Origin: an uncultured Clostridium sp.
GTDB lineage: Bacteria > Bacillota > Clostridia > Clostridiales > Clostridiaceae
Direction: 5' to 3'
DNA length: 29,317 nt
Assembly (NCBI GenBank): GCA_934755305.1
Contig: CAKVLD010000037.1
Coordinates: forward strand, 1-29,317
This document shows, one piece after another, positions 23,984 to 29,317 of this stretch. Made by a program: the position numbers and the translations under genes. Below the pieces are notes generated by a model that was not told the origin of the DNA, ran no database searches, and saw only the letters and a list, made by a program, of their open reading frames with translations. Position 1 is the first letter of the stretch. Every line of letters begins with the position of its first letter.

Positions 23984-26900
23984 TTATTTATCAGAGAAAA
24001 TAGTAAACTTTTTTATAGTAAATTCATTAGAAAGTGGTTCAAAATATAATATTCAATTTGAAAAGGAAAGTGAAGTTAAAGAACTTTATGAAGCTCTTAA
24101 ACATAATGATAGATATAAGGAATTTGAATATAAAGACTTAAACGGAGAAGTGAAATATAAATCATACAGTTTACACTTTTCTAATAGAGAATTAATTGTA
24201 GCAGCCACTATTGATAATGTACAACCAGACTTTTTAACAAGACTTAGAAATATGGTAGGAGTTGAAGAGGGATATAAGGATAAGGCAATACTTTTCATTC
24301 ATAATACTACATTAGATAGTATCATGGGAGGAACTGAATCTTTTTCAAAAGAAGGAATGCCTTTTAACATAAATTCAATTCAAAAGGATATAAAAGCTAA
24401 GTTAGCTAACTCTACTTTTTCAGAAATAGATAAGGCAATAATAGATCTTGAACTTGAAAAGAAGAGAGATGAATTCTTTGGAGACAATGTATCTATATTT
24501 GAATATGAATATTTACTTGCTACTTTAAATAGTACATGCATCGAAAGAGATGCGTATGAAAACTTTGGTTTATTTTATGATAGTAAGCTAAAGGATTTTG
24601 AAGGTAAGCAGTTAAAGAAGAGATTAAAAGAAAACTCATCTAACTTTAGCAAGATAGATGAAATTCATAAATACGGTAATCCGGAAACTCAACTTGAAAA
24701 GTTTTTAGATGATAAAGGAGTAGATAAACTTAAAGGTGAAGAATGGAAATTTGTAGATTATAAGGAAGTAGATAAATCTATAAGTATTAAAAGAGAAACA
24801 AAGGTTTTAGAATATAGAGGATCTTCTGAGGAATGGGACAAAGAAGAAGGAAAGAGCAAGGCTAAATCTAGAATTAGAAATGTTATTGTATTTAATGAAG
24901 AAAATAAAGAAGACTTAGAGGTGGAATTCTATTTCGATGATACAGTTCGTAAAGAATATCTTCGTATTATGGAAGGAAACTGTGAAGCTGTAACTTCAGG
25001 TAAAAAGATTACTATTAAGTTAAAATATTATGCAGGAGAAGGAAACTTCTATAGAGTTCAATACAAAGATAAGAGTGCAAAGTTTGAATTTAAAATTGCA
25101 GCAGTTGGATTTAATCAAAGGTATTTAGAAAGTATTAAGACAAAGTATTCAATAGTTTTTAAGAAGAGAGATGGATATATTGCAATTAATAGTAATGATG
25201 AAACTGTAGTATTTAATGAGTATGCTTCAGAAAATGTTGAAAAAGATATAATTAATAATTATGAAGTTATTGAGATAGGTGAAGATGAAAGAGTTACTTT
25301 AAGGATAAGTGATACTTTTGAATACGAAGATGATAGTGATTTAATAAGATTTAAAATTAATATAAATGAAAATATAGTTCCTTTTGTAATAGCGGGAACA
25401 TCTGAAAAGATAGCACCTATTGAAGGTATCAAAGTTTGGAATCTAAAAAGAGAAAAGAAATGTGATTTCAAATTCATAGGTGAAAATAAATTGCAACATG
25501 GTACTAAAGAGTACTTTGCTAGAGATGATTTTAGAAAGAACCTTCAATTAGAAAAGCAGCTTATTGATATGGAAGGAATAAGCTTTATAGAAAGTACTGA
25601 TGGATTAGAAAGCATAGATTTAGAAGTAAGTCAAAATGTTAAAGAAGCCTACAATAACATAATAAGATATTTTATGCTTTCAAGAAAGATTCCAAGCTTA
25701 ACTTACTTAAATGAAGAGGTTACTAACTTATATAAAGATTTTATAAAGGTTTATATTGAAGAGTTAAATAAGATAGAGGAAGGTTCTTATTTAACTAAGG
25801 AACAAAAAAACTTATTTAAGATAGGAACTATTAAGAGATATATAGAAGATAGAGAGTTATTATTTACACCTCTTCATCCTTTAAATATTGCTTATCAGCT
25901 TCATATAAATGAAAAAATCTCGAATGAGGAAATAGAAGAAGATATAATAAAGAAGTTTAATTCAACATATCTATTACCTTATGTATTAGGAGATGAAGAT
26001 AAGTTATATATTCCTATGGAACAGGTACATTCACCAGAGTGGAAGTATTATGTAGATGAAAAACTTCCAAGATATAAGAGTTCAAGAGACTTTGTATCTA
26101 AGCTGGTAAATGAAAAGATAGAAGAATTTGTAGATCACTTTAAGTATTTATTTAATATGGGAAGTAACGCTCCAATTAAGATTAACTTAATTAATACAGG
26201 AGATAGTAAAGAAATTTTACAGGGGATATTTAAATACTATGTGAAACAGCTTAAGGGTAAGAAGAATATTCTTCCTATAGAAATATGTATCTACTCAAAT
26301 AAGAACATAACAAATGCTTTTGAGGAAGTTGCTTTTAATGATGATATTAAGGATTTAAAGGAAAACTATAGATTAGATTTAAATGTAGATAATATGTCTG
26401 AAGAGGATGTATTAGATTTATATAGAGAAAAAGTTCATTTCTATTCTAAGAGGATAGAAGAAGGAGTAGAGTATGCTCACATAACATTCTTAGAAATGTC
26501 TAATGATGTTAAGAGTATAACTTCAAAGATGAATGATATACCATCAGGTATAATTTTAGATGGTGTAGTTTCAGGAGTTCCTTCAGTATTTTTAGGAGAT
26601 TCTTATAGAACAGGATTTGGAACTAAGTATGCTAATACAGAAAGTGACTTAATGAAGGTAGCTGCTAAGTTAAATGCAGTAAATTCAGCAAGCAATGGTG
26701 AACCATATGATAGTCTCCAATGTAAGGCTATATCAGTTTCAAACAGAAGCAGAATGACTTTAGATGATATTTATAATGCCAGCCATTGGGTAACTTTCAT
26801 TGATCCAAAGGTAGATTTAAACTTCTTTAAAAATGATCCAGAAGCTAAGGACTTACTAATTATTCATTATAGTGATCAATACACAACAGCAGGTGGTTAT

Positions 26901-29162
26901 GATGCTATAACAGTAACTAGAAAATCAGGCCCTTATCAAAAGGTAATTGAAGAGTTCTTAAACAGAAAAGGTGTAGAAGATGCTAAGGAACATTCACCAG
27001 CTGTAATTAATATGTTTAATGCTATAAATGGGGACTGGTTATTAAGATTGTTATCAACTAAATCCCATAAACCAAAGGAAAAGATAAGCATACTTTCTGC
27101 AATTAAATTAGCCTTAGCTAAGTTTAAAAAAGATAATGTTATCTGGGTACCAATATCTTTAGAAGAGGTATTAAGAGTATCAGGGGGAGCAGGACTTAAG
27201 CAGAGTGAAGGATTCTTAACAGCTAAGAAACTTGGATTTGAAGGTTCTGCAAGTGATGATATATTACTTATTGGATTAGAAGAAAAGGAAGATAAGGTTT
27301 ATGTAACTTATTATCCTATAGAAGTTAAGATTGGTGGAAATGAAACAGACGTAATTAATAAGGCAATTACTCAAGCTAAGGAAACTAAGAAGATATTTAA
27401 GGAAGTTTTTGAAGCTAAAGAAGGAAGTAAGTTAACAAGTACTCAAAGAGTATATAGAAACTTCTTAATGCAGCTTGTTATAACTAGTGCAGAAAAGCTT
27501 AATCTTTATAATGTATGTAATGAAGAAAACTGGCAGACAGTTATTGATTCAGACTTAAGAAGAAAACTTTTAAATGAAGAGTATGAAGTAAGTGATTACT
27601 TAAAGGATTCTATAGGTGAAGCTGGAGTTATTTCATTTAAGAGAGATAATGTTTTTGAAACTGTTAAGAAGCAAGATGAAGTGCTGATTATGGAAATGTC
27701 AGAAGATGATGGCTTTAACTTTGTAACTAAGACTATTAGTGAGATAAGAGGAGCAGTTAGTGAAGATATAATCGATGTTGATGTTATAGAAAATCCTAAT
27801 GTAGATAAGGTTGCAGAGGATAGTTTGGAGTATAATGGAAATGATGATGAAGTAGCTTCTGATAATGGAGATAGTGCTGAGAATGTAGGAGATATAGATG
27901 AAGTTGTGATAGATAAACCTGAAAAAGATAATGGTACAGAAGAAGCAGTTTCTAAAGGGAAGTCAGAGCCTGAAGAGAAAGTAGAAGTTAAACCAGTTGA
28001 TCAGTCAGGTGATGGAGATATGAAAATACTATTTGGTGATAATCAAAGAAGTAATATGCCTATATACTGGTGTCCTAATGATACTAATAAGCTAATGCAT
28101 ACTAATACAGGTATTATAGGAACAATGGGAACAGGAAAAACTCAGTTTACTAAATCTATGGTTACTCAAATTTATAGAGAATCTAAGAACAATGTAGATG
28201 GTAAGAAGGTGGGTATATTAATATTTGACTACAAGGGAGATTACAATAAGTCTAAACAAGACTTTATTGATGCAACAGATGCTAAGGTTTATGAATTATA
28301 TCATTTACCATTCAATCCATTAACAGTAGTTAAATCAGCAAATTCAAAACCAATGTTACCTCTTCATACTGCAAGCACTTTAAAGGAAACATTAGCAAAT
28401 GCCTTTAATTTAGGCCCAAAGCAGGAAAATAAGCTTAAGGATTTAATAATGGAAGCTTATGAAAAGAGAGGTATTATTAAAAACTTACCTGATACATGGG
28501 AAAAGCCAGCCCCTACATTAAAGGATGTATATGATGTTTATATGGAACATGAAGAAATTAAAAAGGATGATAGTTTATATGCAGCTTTCAGTAATCTAAT
28601 TGATTTTGAAATATTTGAACCAGACTGCACTCAGACTAAGAGTTTATTTGAGATTATAGATGGAGTAACAGTTATAGATTTATCAGGATACGATCCAGGA
28701 GTTCAAAATCTTGTAGTAGCAATAACTTTAGATTTATTTTACTCACAAATGCAGGCATATGGACATAGTAAGATTGATGGCAATCTAAGACAGCTAAATA
28801 AGATGGTTTTAGTTGATGAAGCTGACAACTTCTTAAGTAAGAATTTCTCTTCTTTAAAGAAGATACTTAAGGAAGGTAGAGAGTTTGGTGTTGGAACTAT
28901 TCTTTCTACACAGCTGTTAAGTCATTTCTCTACTGGAGAAAATGAATATGCTAATTACATTTTAACTTGGGTTGTTCATAATGTAGCTGATTTAAATAAT
29001 AAGGATGTTAGATATATCTTTAATACTCAGAGCAAGGGGGAAGAGGAGAATATATATAATAAGATTAAGAGTCTTAATAAGCATTATAGTATTGTTAAGA
29101 TGGGAGATAGTGATAGAGCGTTGTTTATGAAAGATAAGGCGTTCTGGGAATTAGATAAGTAA
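23964..29162 (+). CDS. dptH: DptH-like restriction protein with nuclease-like and HerA/FtsK-like ATPase domains
   Basis: Third gene of the operon. GTG 23949 and ATG 23955 are also in frame, but ATG 23964 has GGGG (23951-23954) nine bases upstream and gives MLDQFYSYLSEKIV, 1732 residues, overlapping dptG by 20 bp. The first 1000 residues are large and without familiar motifs. Around 1098-1137, SASDD, then PIE1120-VK1122 and Q1137 resemble a PD-(D/E)XK nuclease core. A very acidic, low-complexity linker spans about 1265-1350. The C-terminal part is a HerA/FtsK-like motor with Walker A GTMGTGKT (1386-1393), Walker B MVLVDEADNFL (D1618, E1619) and a sensor-like GTILSTQLLSHF. Family members translocate on or open DNA in phosphorothioation-dependent restriction. 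The nuclease assignment needs a profile search. Confidence 0.85.
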   Translation: MLDQFYSYLSEKIVNFFIVNSLESGSKYNIQFEKESEVKELYEALKHNDRYKEFEYKDLNGEVKYKSYSLHFSNRELIVAATIDNVQPDFLTRLRNMVGVEEGYKDKAILFIHNTTLDSIMGGTESFSKEGMPFNINSIQKDIKAKLANSTFSEIDKAIIDLELEKKRDEFFGDNVSIFEYEYLLATLNSTCIERDAYENFGLFYDSKLKDFEGKQLKKRLKENSSNFSKIDEIHKYGNPETQLEKFLDDKGVDKLKGEEWKFVDYKEVDKSISIKRETKVLEYRGSSEEWDKEEGKSKAKSRIRNVIVFNEENKEDLEVEFYFDDTVRKEYLRIMEGNCEAVTSGKKITIKLKYYAGEGNFYRVQYKDKSAKFEFKIAAVGFNQRYLESIKTKYSIVFKKRDGYIAINSNDETVVFNEYASENVEKDIINNYEVIEIGEDERVTLRISDTFEYEDDSDLIRFKININENIVPFVIAGTSEKIAPIEGIKVWNLKREKKCDFKFIGENKLQHGTKEYFARDDFRKNLQLEKQLIDMEGISFIESTDGLESIDLEVSQNVKEAYNNIIRYFMLSRKIPSLTYLNEEVTNLYKDFIKVYIEELNKIEEGSYLTKEQKNLFKIGTIKRYIEDRELLFTPLHPLNIAYQLHINEKISNEEIEEDIIKKFNSTYLLPYVLGDEDKLYIPMEQVHSPEWKYYVDEKLPRYKSSRDFVSKLVNEKIEEFVDHFKYLFNMGSNAPIKINLINTGDSKEILQGIFKYYVKQLKGKKNILPIEICIYSNKNITNAFEEVAFNDDIKDLKENYRLDLNVDNMSEEDVLDLYREKVHFYSKRIEEGVEYAHITFLEMSNDVKSITSKMNDIPSGIILDGVVSGVPSVFLGDSYRTGFGTKYANTESDLMKVAAKLNAVNSASNGEPYDSLQCKAISVSNRSRMTLDDIYNASHWVTFIDPKVDLNFFKNDPEAKDLLIIHYSDQYTTAGGYDAITVTRKSGPYQKVIEEFLNRKGVEDAKEHSPAVINMFNAINGDWLLRLLSTKSHKPKEKISILSAIKLALAKFKKDNVIWVPISLEEVLRVSGGAGLKQSEGFLTAKKLGFEGSASDDILLIGLEEKEDKVYVTYYPIEVKIGGNETDVINKAITQAKETKKIFKEVFEAKEGSKLTSTQRVYRNFLMQLVITSAEKLNLYNVCNEENWQTVIDSDLRRKLLNEEYEVSDYLKDSIGEAGVISFKRDNVFETVKKQDEVLIMEMSEDDGFNFVTKTISEIRGAVSEDIIDVDVIENPNVDKVAEDSLEYNGNDDEVASDNGDSAENVGDIDEVVIDKPEKDNGTEEAVSKGKSEPEEKVEVKPVDQSGDGDMKILFGDNQRSNMPIYWCPNDTNKLMHTNTGIIGTMGTGKTQFTKSMVTQIYRESKNNVDGKKVGILIFDYKGDYNKSKQDFIDATDAKVYELYHLPFNPLTVVKSANSKPMLPLHTASTLKETLANAFNLGPKQENKLKDLIMEAYEKRGIIKNLPDTWEKPAPTLKDVYDVYMEHEEIKKDDSLYAAFSNLIDFEIFEPDCTQTKSLFEIIDGVTVIDLSGYDPGVQNLVVAITLDLFYSQMQAYGHSKIDGNLRQLNKMVLVDEADNFLSKNFSSLKKILKEGREFGVGTILSTQLLSHFSTGENEYANYILTWVVHNVADLNNKDVRYIFNTQSKGEEENIYNKIKSLNKHYSIVKMGDSDRALFMKDKAFWELDK

Positions 29163-29174
29163 GATAAGATAAAT

Positions 29175-29217
29175 AGCTTATGTTGGAATTAGAAATTCCG
29201 ACATAAGCTTATTTTTT
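29175..29217 (+). terminator. Terminator of the dptFGH operon
   Basis: A 16-bp stem (29175-29190 with 29194-29209, one T-G wobble), 3-nt loop and six T (29212-29217). It shows that the operon ends with dptH, so any dnd modification genes further on would form a separate unit. The last 100 bp of the window contain no gene with a start. Confidence 0.9.
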
Positions 29218-29317
29218 ATACAAATTAAAGATATAACAAATGTAAGAGTCAAAGATTTGGTATCTAGAAATCAAGAGTATTACATTGATAGAATTTAAGA
29301 AAAACATAAATTTTATC

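Noticed and set aside
29221..29298. 25-codon open stretch after the dpt terminator (VRVKDLVSRNQEYYIDRI)
   Set aside because: No start or ribosome binding site; it could be a gene fragment but is too short to support.

Overview
The window is very AT-rich, with long purine-rich genes, strong AGGAGG-type ribosome binding sites and many short hairpin-plus-T-run terminators. Gene content and codon use point to a low-GC Firmicute, most likely Clostridium or a close relative. No RNA operons, tRNAs, CRISPR arrays or intact insertion sequences were seen.

Layout. Positions 1-2319 hold the 3' part of a DinG/XPD-family helicase that runs in from outside the window. Positions 2521-7426 are a BMP-type nucleoside ABC transporter operon (lipoprotein, double ATPase, two permeases) resembling Bacillus nupNOPQ, with a terminator-like hairpin after the lipoprotein gene. 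Two minus-strand genes follow: an S66 (LD-carboxypeptidase/MccF-like) peptidase and a CarD-type regulator. Next come a DegS/DegU-like two-component pair, a region with a strong candidate structured RNA (about 11085-11221), a YgjP-type metallopeptidase, a minus-strand MscS channel, and a TrpXYZ-like ABC importer operon (13122-15761).

From about 15840 to 19711 the sequence becomes a patchwork of decayed genes: the first codons of RarA, the end of an ABC exporter ATPase, an unrecognised C-terminal fragment, a DUF4825 fragment and a leucine-rich-repeat gene broken by several frameshifts. Intact Rpn-nuclease and AraC/GyrI-type regulator genes are interspersed. This looks like an accessory hotspot.

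The hotspot ends in a tight three-gene operon, dptF-dptG-dptH (20213-29162), the restriction module of DNA phosphorothioation (Dnd/Dpt) systems, closed by its own terminator. The dnd modification genes are not in the window. Three features make it the most interesting part. DptF carries an extra N-terminal DUF4145-like domain with an R-x6-H motif typical of HEPN ribonucleases. DptF also has a compact five-cysteine cluster. DptH combines a PD-(D/E)XK-like nuclease signature with a HerA/FtsK-like ATPase through a long acidic linker. A plausible reading is a DNA-targeting restriction complex with an added RNA-cleaving or sensing head, but this is inference from motifs.
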